From Falsiroseomonas sp051433165 (lineage in GTDB: Bacteria > Pseudomonadota > Alphaproteobacteria > Acetobacterales > Acetobacteraceae): a stretch of 64,000 nucleotides of DNA. Positions 8,223 through 16,479 of the stretch are shown here, piece by piece. The stretch is taken from positions 127,741 to 191,740 of the forward strand of contig NZ_JBHMFS010000010.1 in NCBI RefSeq assembly GCF_051433165.1. The letters run 5' to 3'. The translations under genes and the position numbers were made by a program. How positions within the stretch are numbered: the stretch's first letter is position 1; each line of letters opens with the position of its first letter. The notes under the pieces were generated by a model. That model was not told the DNA's origin. It saw only the letters and a list, made by a program, of their open reading frames with translations, and searched no databases.

Positions 8223-9102
8223 GGTCCTTGCACCATTGCGCCACCTGGGCGTGGGTCGCGAACCAGACGCCCTCGAACTTCTTGATCCGCGTCACCAGCC
8301 GGTCCAGCAGCGCGATGCGGCTGCGGTGGCCGATGACATGGGGGTGCATGGTCAGCAGGAACATGCCGCCTTCCTCATAGGCCCCATCGAATTCGGCGGC
8401 GAAAATCTCCTCCACCGCGGAGGGCGGCGTGTAGGGGCGCAGGCCGGAGAAGCGCAGCATGTTGAAATAGACGGCGTCGTCGCGGATCCACTCCGGCGGC
8501 AGTTCGACAATGCCGGTGGGCTCGCCCTGATCCAGCAGCTCATACGCATCGTCGTCGGCCATGAGGGAGCTGTCGTACAGCAGGCCCATCTCCTTGATGA
8601 TGGAGAGCGTATCGACCGAGAAATCCCAGGATGCGGTGCGGATGCCGACCGGGCGCTGGCCGCTGACTTTTTCCAGTGTTTCCGCCGCGCGGAGGGTGAG
8701 TTCGCGCTCAACGCCGGGGGGCAGCTTGGTGTTGGCCTCGTGAATCCAGCTATGCACGCCGATCTCATGGCCTTCCTGGGCCACGGCGCGGACCTCCTCC
8801 GGGTGCAGCAGGGCGGAGACGGCGGGATAGAAGAAGGTGGCGGGGATGCCGTGCCTGGCCAGCAGGGCGCGGATGCGCGGCACGCCCTGGCGGTTGCCGT
8901 ATTGGCCCTGGCTGATCCGCATCGGGCTTTCGTCATTGTCGCGCAGCGGGATCGTCTCATGATCCGCGTCGAAGCTCAGGGTCACGCAGCAGCGCGCGCC
9001 ATCCGGCCAATGCGTCGGCCGCATGCTGCGCCCGGCGCGCGCCCGGCCGACGATGTTGCGCCATTCGGCCTCGCTCCATTCCCACGGATTGCTGCTGGTC
9101 AT
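8209..9102 (-). CDS. Polysaccharide deacetylase (NodB fold, CE4-type)
   Basis: Predicted metal-dependent amide or N-acetyl hydrolase of 297 residues. The first motif, TLSFDADHETI, supplies the catalytic and metal Asp residues; HEIGVHSWIHEANTKL supplies the metal His pair; LLTMHPHVIGHRSR near the C terminus is the late catalytic His region. No signal peptide is seen, so it resembles the cytoplasmic allantoinase/peptidoglycan-deacetylase-like subgroup (PuuE type) acting on small amides as much as true chitin deacetylases. Start ATG 9102; an in-frame ATG at 9144 would extend it into the start of the divergent amidase gene. First gene of a two-gene unit with the binding-protein/TRIC fusion. Confidence 0.85.
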   Translation of the reverse strand: MTSSNPWEWSEAEWRNIVGRARAGRSMRPTHWPDGARCCVTLSFDADHETIPLRDNDESPMRISQGQYGNRQGVPRIRALLARHGIPATFFYPAVSALLHPEEVRAVAQEGHEIGVHSWIHEANTKLPPGVERELTLRAAETLEKVSGQRPVGIRTASWDFSVDTLSIIKEMGLLYDSSLMADDDAYELLDQGEPTGIVELPPEWIRDDAVYFNMLRFSGLRPYTPPSAVEEIFAAEFDGAYEEGGMFLLTMHPHVIGHRSRIALLDRLVTRIKKFEGVWFATHAQVAQWCKDHAAP

Positions 9103-9171
9103 GCTGCGGGGTTTCCCTGGCCCTGGTGAGACGCCATGCTGCACGCCGATGCCCCGATCCGGAAGCCCCGC

Positions 9172-10599
9172 ATGAACACGCCGACCGACCCCGCGCAGAT
9201 GACCGCGGAGCAGCTTCTGGCGCTCTACGCCGCCCGCGCCCTGTCCCCGGTGGAGGCGCTGAAGGCGGTGATGGAGCGGGTGGCGCGTTACAATCCCTGG
9301 GTGAACGCCTTCGCCACCATGAACCCGCAGGCGCTGCGCCATGCTGGCGAGTCGGAGGCGCGCTGGGCGGCGGGCCGGCCGATGGGGATGCTGGACGGCG
9401 TGCCCTGCACGGTGAAGGACCTGCTGAACATCGCCGGCCTGCCGACCCGCCGCGGCAGCCTGACGACCGATGCGACGCCGGCCACCGAAAACGCGCCGGC
9501 CGTTGTGGGGCTGCTGGCGGAAGGCGCTGTCATCATCGGCAAGACCACCACCACGGAGTTCGGCTGGAAAACGCCGAGCGACTGCCCGCTGCATGGCGTG
9601 ACGCGCAACCCGTGGAATCCGCAGCGCTCCGCCGGCGGCAGTTCGGCCGGCGCGGGTGCCGCGGGGGCGGCCTGCTTCGGGCCGCTGCATATCGGTACCG
9701 ATGCCGGCGGGTCCATCCGTATTCCGGCCGCCTATTGCGGGCTGGTCGGCGTCAAGCCGAGCTACGGCCGCATCCCGCAATGGCCGCATGGCGCCTTCTC
9801 CAACGTCGCCTGCGCCGGGCCGATGACGCGCAGCGTGGGCGATGCCGCGCTGATGATGTCCGCCATGGCCCGCTTCGACCTGCGCGACCCGGTCAGCCTG
9901 CCGGATGACCCGCGCGACTGGCGGGTCGGCATGGACCAGGGCGTGGCCGGGCTGCGGGTGGCCGTGGTGCGCCGCCTGGGCTTTGAGCCGCCGCTGGATG
10001 CGGAAGGGGAGGCCGCCTTGCAAGTCGCGGCCAAGCTGCTGGCCGAACAGGGCGCCATCGTCGAGGAAGCGGACCCGGAACTGCCCGACACCCGCGCCAT
10101 CTTCTCCCGCGTCTGGGGCGTCGCCATCGCCCGCATCTGGCACGGGGCTTCCGAGGAAAAACGCACCCAGCTCGATTCCGGGATCGAGGAGGTTGCGCGC
10201 AGGATGGGCGACATGTCCGCCGCCGATTTCCTCGGCGCGGACCTGTTGCGGGTGGAATGCGGGCACGCGATGGCGCGCTTCCACCAGCGCTACGACCTGA
10301 TCCTGACGGCGGCCACGCCGACCGCCGCCTTCGACGCCGATGCCCCCACCATCAAGCCGGTGGAATCACTCTGGCGCGATTGGGCGCCCTGGACCTTCGC
10401 CTTCAACCTGACCCGCCAACCCGCCATCGCCGTGCCGATCGGGCTGGACGAGGCCGGCATGCCGCGCGGCGTGCAGGTGGCGGCCGCGATGTACCGGGAC
10501 GACCTGGCCTTCCGCGCCGCCCGCGCCCTCGAACGCGCCGCCAGCTTGCCCCTGGCCAATCCGGCGGAAACCGGGCAGATGCGGGCGAAGCTGAATTAG
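9172..10599 (+). CDS. Amidase (amidase-signature family)
   Basis: Amide hydrolase of 475 residues with a complete Ser-cisSer-Lys triad: Lys82 in CTVKDLLN, cis-Ser157 in SAGGSSAG and nucleophile Ser181 in DAGGSIRIPAA. The rest follows the family (GVKPSYGRIPQ, GPMTRSVGDAALM, NLTRQPAIAVPIG). Cytoplasmic. Start ATG 9172 has GGAAG six bases upstream; an alternative ATG at 9136 would add 12 residues. The next genes on the strand encode an FAH-type hydrolase, a Bug receptor and an M20 peptidase, which suggests import and stepwise breakdown of an amide or peptide-like acid. The actual substrate cannot be read from sequence. Confidence 0.92.
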   Translation: MNTPTDPAQMTAEQLLALYAARALSPVEALKAVMERVARYNPWVNAFATMNPQALRHAGESEARWAAGRPMGMLDGVPCTVKDLLNIAGLPTRRGSLTTDATPATENAPAVVGLLAEGAVIIGKTTTTEFGWKTPSDCPLHGVTRNPWNPQRSAGGSSAGAGAAGAACFGPLHIGTDAGGSIRIPAAYCGLVGVKPSYGRIPQWPHGAFSNVACAGPMTRSVGDAALMMSAMARFDLRDPVSLPDDPRDWRVGMDQGVAGLRVAVVRRLGFEPPLDAEGEAALQVAAKLLAEQGAIVEEADPELPDTRAIFSRVWGVAIARIWHGASEEKRTQLDSGIEEVARRMGDMSAADFLGADLLRVECGHAMARFHQRYDLILTAATPTAAFDADAPTIKPVESLWRDWAPWTFAFNLTRQPAIAVPIGLDEAGMPRGVQVAAAMYRDDLAFRAARALERAASLPLANPAETGQMRAKLN

Positions 10600-10622
10600 C
10601 GGCCCGATGGCCGAAGGGCCGC
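10599..10622 (+). terminator. Hairpin after the amidase gene
   Basis: GCGGCCC at 10599-10605 pairs with GGGCCGC at 10616-10622, starting on the last base of the amidase stop codon. There is no T run, so it is a weak terminator candidate or an mRNA 3'-end stabiliser. Confidence 0.35.
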
Positions 10623-10674
10623 ATGGCCCGGAGGTCTGAATCGGCCCGCAAAGTGGAACTAGGGGGATTCATTC

Positions 10675-11559
10675 ATGCGGCTGGTGACATTCACGCGTCC
10701 GGGCAAGCTGCAGCAGGAAGTCGGTGCGCTCGGCGCGGGCAATGCGGTGCTCGACCTGGCCGCCGCCGAGCCGCTGCTGCGCGGACAGAGCATGCTGGAC
10801 CTGGCCGCCGCCGAACCCGCCCTGTTGGCCAAGGCGCGCGCCGCCATGGCGAAGGCGCCGGTCGTGGAGGGCGCCAAGCTCTGCGCGCCCATCCCGCGCC
10901 CGCCGAAGAACGTGTTCTGCGTCGGCAAGAATTACCATGAGCACGCCAAGGAGTTCGCCGGGTCGGGCTTCGATGGGGGCGCCAAGGATGTGGTGCCGCC
11001 CTTCCCTGTGGTGTTCTCCAAGCCGCATACCAGCATCATCGCCAATGGCGAGAAAATCCTCGGCCATCTCGATACCACCGGCGGGCTGGATTATGAGGGC
11101 GAGCTGGGTGTTGTGATCGGCGCCGGTGGCCGCGGCATCACCAAGGCGGACGCGCTCCGCCACGTCTTCGGCTACACCATCATCAATGATGTCACCGCGC
11201 GCCATCTGCAGAAGCGGCACAGCCAGTGGATTCTGGGCAAGGGCCTCGACAGCTTCTGCCCGATGGGCCCGGCCATCCTGACGGCGGATGAGGTGCCGGA
11301 CCCGACGAAGCTGGTGCTGACCACCTGGGTGAATGGCGAACAGCGCCAGCACGCGCCGGTTTCCGACCTGATCTTCGACATCCCGACCCTGATCGAGGCG
11401 ATCAGCGCCGTCATCACGCTGGAGCCGGGCGATGTGATCGCCACCGGGACGCCGGCCGGAGTTGGCATTGGCTTCAACCCGCCGGTCTTTCTGAAGTCCG
11501 GCGATGTGGTGAAGATCGAGATTTCGGGCATCGGCGTGCTGGAAAATGCCGTCGCCTGA
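10675..11559 (+). CDS. Fumarylacetoacetate hydrolase (FAH) family protein
   Basis: 294-residue metal-dependent hydrolase/isomerase/decarboxylase of the FAH superfamily. The short N-terminal domain (about 1-80) precedes the FAH core. FCVGKNYHEHAKEF contains the conserved His region, LDYEGELGVVIG gives the acidic metal ligands, and YTIINDVTARHLQKRH gives the next Asp. GDVIATGTPAGVG near residue 260 closes the active site. Members cleave or tautomerise acylpyruvates and 2-keto-diacids in aromatic or sugar-acid degradation. It precedes a Bug receptor by 30 bases, suggesting that the imported solute or a product feeds this enzyme. Confidence 0.92.
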   Translation: MRLVTFTRPGKLQQEVGALGAGNAVLDLAAAEPLLRGQSMLDLAAAEPALLAKARAAMAKAPVVEGAKLCAPIPRPPKNVFCVGKNYHEHAKEFAGSGFDGGAKDVVPPFPVVFSKPHTSIIANGEKILGHLDTTGGLDYEGELGVVIGAGGRGITKADALRHVFGYTIINDVTARHLQKRHSQWILGKGLDSFCPMGPAILTADEVPDPTKLVLTTWVNGEQRQHAPVSDLIFDIPTLIEAISAVITLEPGDVIATGTPAGVGIGFNPPVFLKSGDVVKIEISGIGVLENAVA

Positions 11560-11589
11560 CGCGTGAACCAACGGGAGGAAACAACAACC

Positions 11590-12561
11590 ATGGATCGTCG
11601 CACACTTCTGGGCGCCGCCGCGGCACTGCCCTTCGCCAGCCAGGCTCTCGCGCAGGCCCCATTTCCCTCGCGTGCGCTCAATATGGTGGTCGCCTTCCCG
11701 CCGGGCGGGCAAGCCGATCTGGCGGCACGGCCGGTTGCCGCGGCACTCGAGAAAATCTTCAGCCAGCCGGTGGTGGTGCAGAATCGCGGCGGTGCGGCGG
11801 GTGCCATCGGCAACGCGCATGTCGCCCGCAGCGCGCCGGATGGCTACACCACGCTGATGGCGCTGTCCTCGCTGGCCGTGATCCCGGCGGCGGAGCGCCT
11901 GTTCGACCGAACGCCGCAATACACCGTGGACCAGTTCACGCCGATCGCGCGGGTGAATGCGGACCCGACCATGCTGGCGGTCGCCGGCAATGCGCCCTGG
12001 CGGACGATGGAGGAATTCATCGAGGCGGCGAAGGCGAAGCCGGGTGACCTGACCTATTCCTCCTCCGGCACCTACGGCACGTTGCATGTGGCGATGGAGA
12101 TGCTGGCGGCGGCGGCGGGCATCCGCATGCTGCATGTGCCCTTCGCCGGTGGCGGGCCGGCGCTGACGGCGCTTCTCGGCGGCCAGGTGAACGCGCTGTC
12201 CTCCGCCCCCGGCCCGCTGGCGCAGCATGTGGCGCAGGGCCGCGTGCGGGTGCTGGGCTGCTGGGGCAAGGACCGTGTGGCCGCCTTCCCGGATGTGCCG
12301 ACCTTCATCGAGAAGGGGTATTCCGACGTGGAGTTCTACATCTGGGCCGGGCTGTTCGCCCCCGCCGCGACGCCGGCGCCGGTGGTGCAGCGGCTGCGCG
12401 ATGCCATGCGGCAGGCGGTGCAGGACCCGGTGGTGGTGAACGCCTACACCGCCGCCGGCGCCCCGGTGGCCTATCTCGACGCGCCGGAGTTCAAGACCTT
12501 CTTCGAGGAAGACAGTGCCCGCCTGCTGCGCGCCGTCGCCCGCATCGGCAAGGTGGAGTAG
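11590..12561 (+). CDS. Bug-family TTT solute receptor 2
   Basis: Exported 323-residue receptor: signal MDRRTLLGAAAALPFASQAL with cleavage near ALAQA, then PFPSRALNMVVAFPPGGQAD and VVVQNRGGAAGAIGNAHVAR. I take ATG 11590 because GGGAGG precedes it; an upstream in-frame GTG at 11563 would add nine charged residues ahead of the signal. Position between FAH-family and M20 genes suggests a carboxylic acid or acyl-amino-acid ligand. No TctAB genes are nearby. Confidence 0.9.
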   Translation: MDRRTLLGAAAALPFASQALAQAPFPSRALNMVVAFPPGGQADLAARPVAAALEKIFSQPVVVQNRGGAAGAIGNAHVARSAPDGYTTLMALSSLAVIPAAERLFDRTPQYTVDQFTPIARVNADPTMLAVAGNAPWRTMEEFIEAAKAKPGDLTYSSSGTYGTLHVAMEMLAAAAGIRMLHVPFAGGGPALTALLGGQVNALSSAPGPLAQHVAQGRVRVLGCWGKDRVAAFPDVPTFIEKGYSDVEFYIWAGLFAPAATPAPVVQRLRDAMRQAVQDPVVVNAYTAAGAPVAYLDAPEFKTFFEEDSARLLRAVARIGKVE

Positions 12562-12586
12562 CGCCGCACGGCTTCACAGGCCCGTC

Positions 12587-12610
12587 TGCCGGTGCCAGCC
12601 TGCACCGGCA
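12587..12610 (+). promoter_or_regulatory. Intercistronic hairpin between Bug receptor 2 and M20 peptidase genes
   Basis: TGCCGGTGC (12587-12595) pairs perfectly with GCACCGGCA (12602-12610), with a six-base loop. It lies 26 bases after the receptor stop and immediately before the AAGGAG ribosome site of the next gene. Such structures often protect the upstream receptor mRNA. No T tract follows. Confidence 0.4.
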
Positions 12611-12627
12611 TGAAGGAGCAACGCCCG

Positions 12628-13794
12628 ATGGACCATCCCGCACTCGCCTGGCTCGCCACCCAGCAGGCCGCCATGACCGAGGCGCTGCGCGAGATGGTCG
12701 ATACCGATGGCGGCAGCTACGACAAGGAAGGCGTCGACCGCGTCGGCGCCCAGGTCGCGCGCTTCATGGAAGCGCAGGGCATCCCGGTGGAGGTGATGCC
12801 GCAGCAGAAGCATGGCGACTGCGTCCGTGCCACGGTCGAAGGCGGCGATGCCACACGCGGCGGCAATGCCCGCGAGAACATCCTGCTGATGGGCCATCGC
12901 GACACCGTCTTTCCGAAGGGCGAGCCGCAGCGCCGCCCCTTTACCATCGAGGGTGACCGCGCCTTCGGCCCCGGCGTCGCCGACATGAAGGCGGGGCTGG
13001 TGATGAACATGTTCGTCCTCGCCGCCTTCAAGAAATTCGGCGGCGCCCCCGGCCCGCTGGTCGCGCTGTTCACCGGCGATGAGGAAATCGGCTCGCCGGA
13101 GGGCCGCCCGGTGATCGAGGCGGAGGCCAAGGCGGCGCGCGTGGTGTTCAACTCCGAACCCGGGCGGCCGAGCGGCGGCATCGTCACCGGCCGCAAGGGC
13201 GGCGTGTTTTCCGTCTTCGATATCGAGGGCAAGGCTGCCCATTCCGGCGGTAATTTCGAGGCCGGCATCAGCGCCATCGGCGAATTGGCCGCGAAGATCA
13301 CCGCGATCCATGCGCTGACGGATCTGGCGCGCGGCATCACGCTGAATGTCGGCCTGGTGACCGGCGGGCAGAGCGTGAACACGGTGGCCCCGCACGCCCA
13401 GGGCCAGATCGACCTGCGCTATGTGGAGCCCGCGGACCGGGAGGAGGTGATGGCCAAGATCCACGCCATCATCGACAAATCCTTCGTGCCGGGCACCCGC
13501 GCGAAGCTGACCATCAAGGGCGAATTCCTGCCGCTGACGCAATCGCCGGAGGCCGCGAAGCTGTTCGCCACCTACCGTGCGGCGGCCACCGAATCCGGCT
13601 TCGACCCGAGCGGCGAGTTCAGCGGTGGCTGCGCCGATAGCGGCTTCACCGCGGCGATGGGCGCGCCGACGCTGTGCGCCGTCGGTCCCGTGGGCGGCAA
13701 GGCACATACGCCGGAGGAATATCTGGAGCTCAGCAGCCTGGTGCCGCGGGCGCAGGCGGTGGCCCGCGCCATCCTGAAGCTCGGCCCGGCCTGA
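12628..13794 (+). CDS. M20-family metallopeptidase (carboxypeptidase G2-like)
   Basis: Zinc-dependent amidohydrolase/exopeptidase of 388 residues. The first His-Asp ligands are in LLMGHRDTVFPKG, the bridging Asp in GPGVADMKAG, the catalytic Glu pair in TGDEEIGSPEG, a further ligand in NSEPGR, and the final His in GGKAHTPEEY; the dimerisation lid lies between about residues 190 and 300. CPG2-like enzymes release C-terminal glutamate or act on N-acyl amino acids. No signal peptide is visible. Start ATG 12628 follows AGGAG. It ends the amidase-FAH-Bug run; its final codons and stop lie in a triplicated 15-base repeat. Confidence 0.9.
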   Translation: MDHPALAWLATQQAAMTEALREMVDTDGGSYDKEGVDRVGAQVARFMEAQGIPVEVMPQQKHGDCVRATVEGGDATRGGNARENILLMGHRDTVFPKGEPQRRPFTIEGDRAFGPGVADMKAGLVMNMFVLAAFKKFGGAPGPLVALFTGDEEIGSPEGRPVIEAEAKAARVVFNSEPGRPSGGIVTGRKGGVFSVFDIEGKAAHSGGNFEAGISAIGELAAKITAIHALTDLARGITLNVGLVTGGQSVNTVAPHAQGQIDLRYVEPADREEVMAKIHAIIDKSFVPGTRAKLTIKGEFLPLTQSPEAAKLFATYRAAATESGFDPSGEFSGGCADSGFTAAMGAPTLCAVGPVGGKAHTPEEYLELSSLVPRAQAVARAILKLGPA

Positions 13795-13830
13795 AAGGGG
13801 CCGGCCTGAAGGGGGCCGGCCTGAAGGGGA
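13786..13830 (+). repeat. Three tandem 15-bp copies of the M20 gene end including the stop codon
   Basis: Units at 13786-13800, 13801-13815 and 13816-13830 are nearly identical; the core is CCGGCCTGAA followed by G-rich bases. The unit length is five codons, so the gene frame meets an in-frame TGA in each copy (first at 13792). Ribosomes that misread the first stop would add only five residues before the next. Confidence 0.9.
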
Positions 13831-13833
13831 GGG

Positions 13834-14409
13834 TCAGCGGTCGATCGGCCGCCACCCCTCCACCAATCCCCACCCCACTCGCGTAAACCGGAATACGTTC
13901 CCGCCGCCTGCGCCAGGCTGGTCTTCCGCCCGGCTGATTTCCACGCCCTTGATGTGGCACAGCAGCAGCGCGCCCACCCCGCCATGCGCCACGATCGCCA
14001 CATCGCCGGGCGGCGCCTGTGCCAGCACGGCACGCACCGCGCCGACGATGCGGGCCTGCGCATCCGCCGCCCGTTCCCATCCGCGCACGCTGCGCTCCGG
14101 TTCGGCGAAGAAGGCATCCGCCGTCGCCTCGAATTCCGCTGGCGGCAGGTAGCCCGTGGCGCTGCGGTCATTCTCCCCCAGCGCCTCGACCGGCGTGAAG
14201 CCGAGGCCGAGATGCACGGCCAGGATTTCGGCCATGTCGCGCGCCTTGCGCTCCGTGCTGCTGAACACCGCGCGAATGCCCGGGATCCAAGGCTGCGCCA
14301 GCATGGCGCGGGACCGTTCCAGCCCGCGCGGCGAAAGCGGCCAGTCGGGGACCGGCACGGAGGGGTCGATGGCGACCTCGGGATGCGTCAGGAAGTGGAC
14401 TTGCGCCAT
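13834..14409 (-). CDS. Histidine-phosphatase-fold protein with altered RHG motif
   Basis: 191-residue member of the histidine phosphatase superfamily (phosphoglycerate-mutase-like), probably cytoplasmic. The catalytic first motif RHG is replaced by LTHPEV (residues 7-12): the nucleophilic His is kept but the phosphate-binding Arg is Thr. Later elements are normal: LSPRGLERSRAM, a second Arg in FSSTERKARDMAEIL, and the second His in VAIVAHGGVGALLL. A THPE variant recurs in alphaproteobacterial relatives as I recall, so this may be a distinct subgroup rather than decay. Substrate unknown. It converges on the M20 gene and diverges from the thioesterase pair. Confidence 0.85.
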   Translation of the reverse strand: MAQVHFLTHPEVAIDPSVPVPDWPLSPRGLERSRAMLAQPWIPGIRAVFSSTERKARDMAEILAVHLGLGFTPVEALGENDRSATGYLPPAEFEATADAFFAEPERSVRGWERAADAQARIVGAVRAVLAQAPPGDVAIVAHGGVGALLLCHIKGVEISRAEDQPGAGGGNVFRFTRVGWGLVEGWRPIDR

Positions 14410-14457
14410 GGCTGCCGTAAGGATGCGTTTCGCCGCGACCCTACCACGGAGATCCGC

Positions 14458-14853
14458 TTGCCCAACCCGGCCACCCGCACCCCGCCCAGCGATGCACCCA
14501 AGCTACGCACCATCGCCATGCCCGCCGATGCCAATCCCTCCGGCGACATTTTTGGTGGCTGGCTGATGGGGCTGATGGACCTGGCCGCTGGCAATGCCGC
14601 CGGGCGCCGTGGCCGCGGCCGGGTGGCGACCATCGCGGTGGAGGGCATGAAATTCCACATGCCGGTGCTGGTCGGCGACGAGGTCAGCATCTTCGCGGAG
14701 GTCGTCTCCGTCGGACGTACCTCCATGCGGATCGAGGTCGAAGCCTGGCGACGGGAACGCTCGGCGGAGGAGATGTGCCTGGTGACGGAGGGCGTCTTCA
14801 CCTTCGTCGCCATCGACGAGAACCGTAAGCCGCGTGCGGTGCCCGCCGCATGA
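14458..14853 (+). CDS. Acyl-CoA thioesterase, YciA-like hotdog fold
   Basis: 131-residue hotdog thioesterase hydrolysing acyl-CoA to acid plus CoA. The signature LRTIAMPADANPSGDIFGGW at residues 16-35 includes the catalytic Asp of the GDIFGGW turn; VEGMKFHMPVLVGDEV and GRTSMRIEVEAW complete the fold. I place the start at TTG 14458 because GGAG lies six bases upstream and the conserved LRTIAMP would be lost from the ATG at 14518. The gene ends in an ATGA overlap with a second hotdog protein, so both are co-translated. Confidence 0.88.
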   Translation: MPNPATRTPPSDAPKLRTIAMPADANPSGDIFGGWLMGLMDLAAGNAAGRRGRGRVATIAVEGMKFHMPVLVGDEVSIFAEVVSVGRTSMRIEVEAWRRERSAEEMCLVTEGVFTFVAIDENRKPRAVPAA

Positions 14854-15308
14854 CGCGGTCCGATGATGGGAGGGCCGAATGGCCCGGACAGCTGGGTCAG
14901 CCCTCCAGCCTCATCCGCGACCATGTGATTCGCTGGTCCGAATGCGACCTCTACGGCCACGTCAACCATGCGGCCTATCTGGTGCTGTTCGAGGATCTGC
15001 GCGTGGCACATTGGCAGGCGCTGACCGGCGCAGCGCTGGCGCCGGACCGGCCGGGTCCGGTCGTGGCGCAGCTCGATGTGCGTTACCTGCGCGGCGTGCG
15101 GTTCAACGACGCGGTGACGCTGACCTGCCGCACCGTCTCCTTCCGCCGCAGCTCCTATGTGCAGGACTACGCGCTGCTGAAGGATGGCGAGGCCTGTTGC
15201 ACGGCCCGCGCCGTCTGCGTCATCACGCGGCAGGATAGCGGCGAGAAGGTGCCGCTGACGCCCGAATGGCGCGCCCTGCTGGAAGCGCAGGGCGCGGAGG
15301 CGGCGTAA
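14850..15308 (+). CDS. Acyl-CoA thioesterase, 4-hydroxybenzoyl-CoA type
   Basis: 152-residue hotdog thioesterase. The catalytic Asp lies in SECDLYGHVNHAAYL (about residues 30-44), the family motif; VAQLDVRYLRGVRFNDAV follows. It is translated by ATGA overlap with the YciA-like gene, a pairing of two different hotdog classes. Probably acts on medium-chain or aromatic acyl-CoA; the specific substrate is not evident. It ends two bases before the stop of a convergent Bug receptor gene. Confidence 0.88.
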   Translation: MTRSDDGRAEWPGQLGQPSSLIRDHVIRWSECDLYGHVNHAAYLVLFEDLRVAHWQALTGAALAPDRPGPVVAQLDVRYLRGVRFNDAVTLTCRTVSFRRSSYVQDYALLKDGEACCTARAVCVITRQDSGEKVPLTPEWRALLEAQGAEAA

Positions 15309-15310
15309 AT

Positions 15311-16282
15311 TCAGCGCCGCCAGGGCCGCCGTTGCCACAGCCCCTGCAGCACCGCATGGTCGGCGCGCATCATGTCCCGGTAATCCTTGCCGATCAGCGG
15401 CCGCAGCGGCAGCCCGGTGCGTTCCGCATCCGCGATCAGCGCCGGGTCGGCCAGCGCCTCCCGGAACGCCGCCTCCAGCCGGATGCGGATCTCGTCCGGC
15501 AGGCCGGGCGGCGCGCCGATGCCGCGGGCGGAACCGCCGAGCACGTCATAGCCCTGGTCCTTGAAGGTCGGCACGTCACCGGTCGGCGCCCAGCGCACCG
15601 GCCCGCCCTGGGCCAGGCAGCGGATGCGGCCCTCCCGCATCAGGCCCAGGCCCTCGCTCATGTTGAAGCTGCCCACCGGCAGGCTGCCGCCCAGCACGTC
15701 CCGCTGCACCGGCGCGGTGCCGTTGTAGGGGATGTGCAGCAGGCGCACATCCGCCGCTTCCTCGAAGCTCAGCTGCAGCATGTGGTCGTCGGAGCCGATG
15801 CCGGCGGTGCCGACGCCGATGCCCTCCGGGTCCTTCTTCGCGGCGTCCTTGAGGTCGTCCAACGTGCGCCAGGGGCTGTCGGCGCGCACCCAGAAGCCAC
15901 CCGGATCGTCCACGATATTGGCGATGTAGGTGTAGTCTTCCGGCCGATAGCGCGGCGTGCGCTCGATCGCGACCGCATGCATGGCCGTGTTGGTCAGGGC
16001 GCCGAGCGTGTAGCCATCCGGTGCCGCGTTGAACAACGCCTCGAAGCCGAGCTGGCCGGCGGCGCCGGGGCGGTTGACCACGGCGAAGCGCGCGCCGGCC
16101 AGGCGCGGCGTTACGTAATGCACGATGGGGCGCACCATGTTGTCCACGCCGCCGCCGGGCGGGAAGGGGACGATCACCTCGATCGCACGGTCGGCCGGCC
16201 ACGCGGCCTTGGCCAGGCGCGGCGCGGCAAGGGTGGCCACGGATGTGGCGGCAACACCCAGCAGGGTGCGGCGGGTGGTCAT
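15311..16282 (-). CDS. Bug-family TTT solute receptor 3
   Basis: Exported 323-residue receptor. Signal MTTRRTLLGVAATSVATLAA is followed by the mature start AWPADRAIEVIVPFPPGGGVD, then NRPGAAGQLGFEALF and IPYNGTAPVQRDVLGGS. GGGAGG lies nine bases before ATG 16282. It is a single-gene unit facing the thioesterase pair; upstream lies a 197-base divergent region. Ligand and partner permease unknown. Confidence 0.9.
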   Translation of the reverse strand: MTTRRTLLGVAATSVATLAAPRLAKAAWPADRAIEVIVPFPPGGGVDNMVRPIVHYVTPRLAGARFAVVNRPGAAGQLGFEALFNAAPDGYTLGALTNTAMHAVAIERTPRYRPEDYTYIANIVDDPGGFWVRADSPWRTLDDLKDAAKKDPEGIGVGTAGIGSDDHMLQLSFEEAADVRLLHIPYNGTAPVQRDVLGGSLPVGSFNMSEGLGLMREGRIRCLAQGGPVRWAPTGDVPTFKDQGYDVLGGSARGIGAPPGLPDEIRIRLEAAFREALADPALIADAERTGLPLRPLIGKDYRDMMRADHAVLQGLWQRRPWRR

Positions 16283-16479
16283 GGTGGGTCCTCCCGGGGA
16301 CGATTTCCGACAACATGGCGCGGCCGCGCGCGGCATGCAACAGCCTGATCCGGAACCATAATCCGTTCTGCAGGACGCAACGTCCACCCCAAGGCGCAGC
16401 CGATCGCGGCAACAGGCAGCACGTGCTGGCGGCGCTGCGCCCGGCGCCGCATTCTGCGGCCAAAGCCGGAGGAACCCCG

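Noticed and set aside
16283..16479. Promoter with GAAC/GTTC inverted repeat near 16350-16370
   Set aside because: Four-base arms with an eight-base gap are too weak, and no convincing -35/-10 pair accompanies them.
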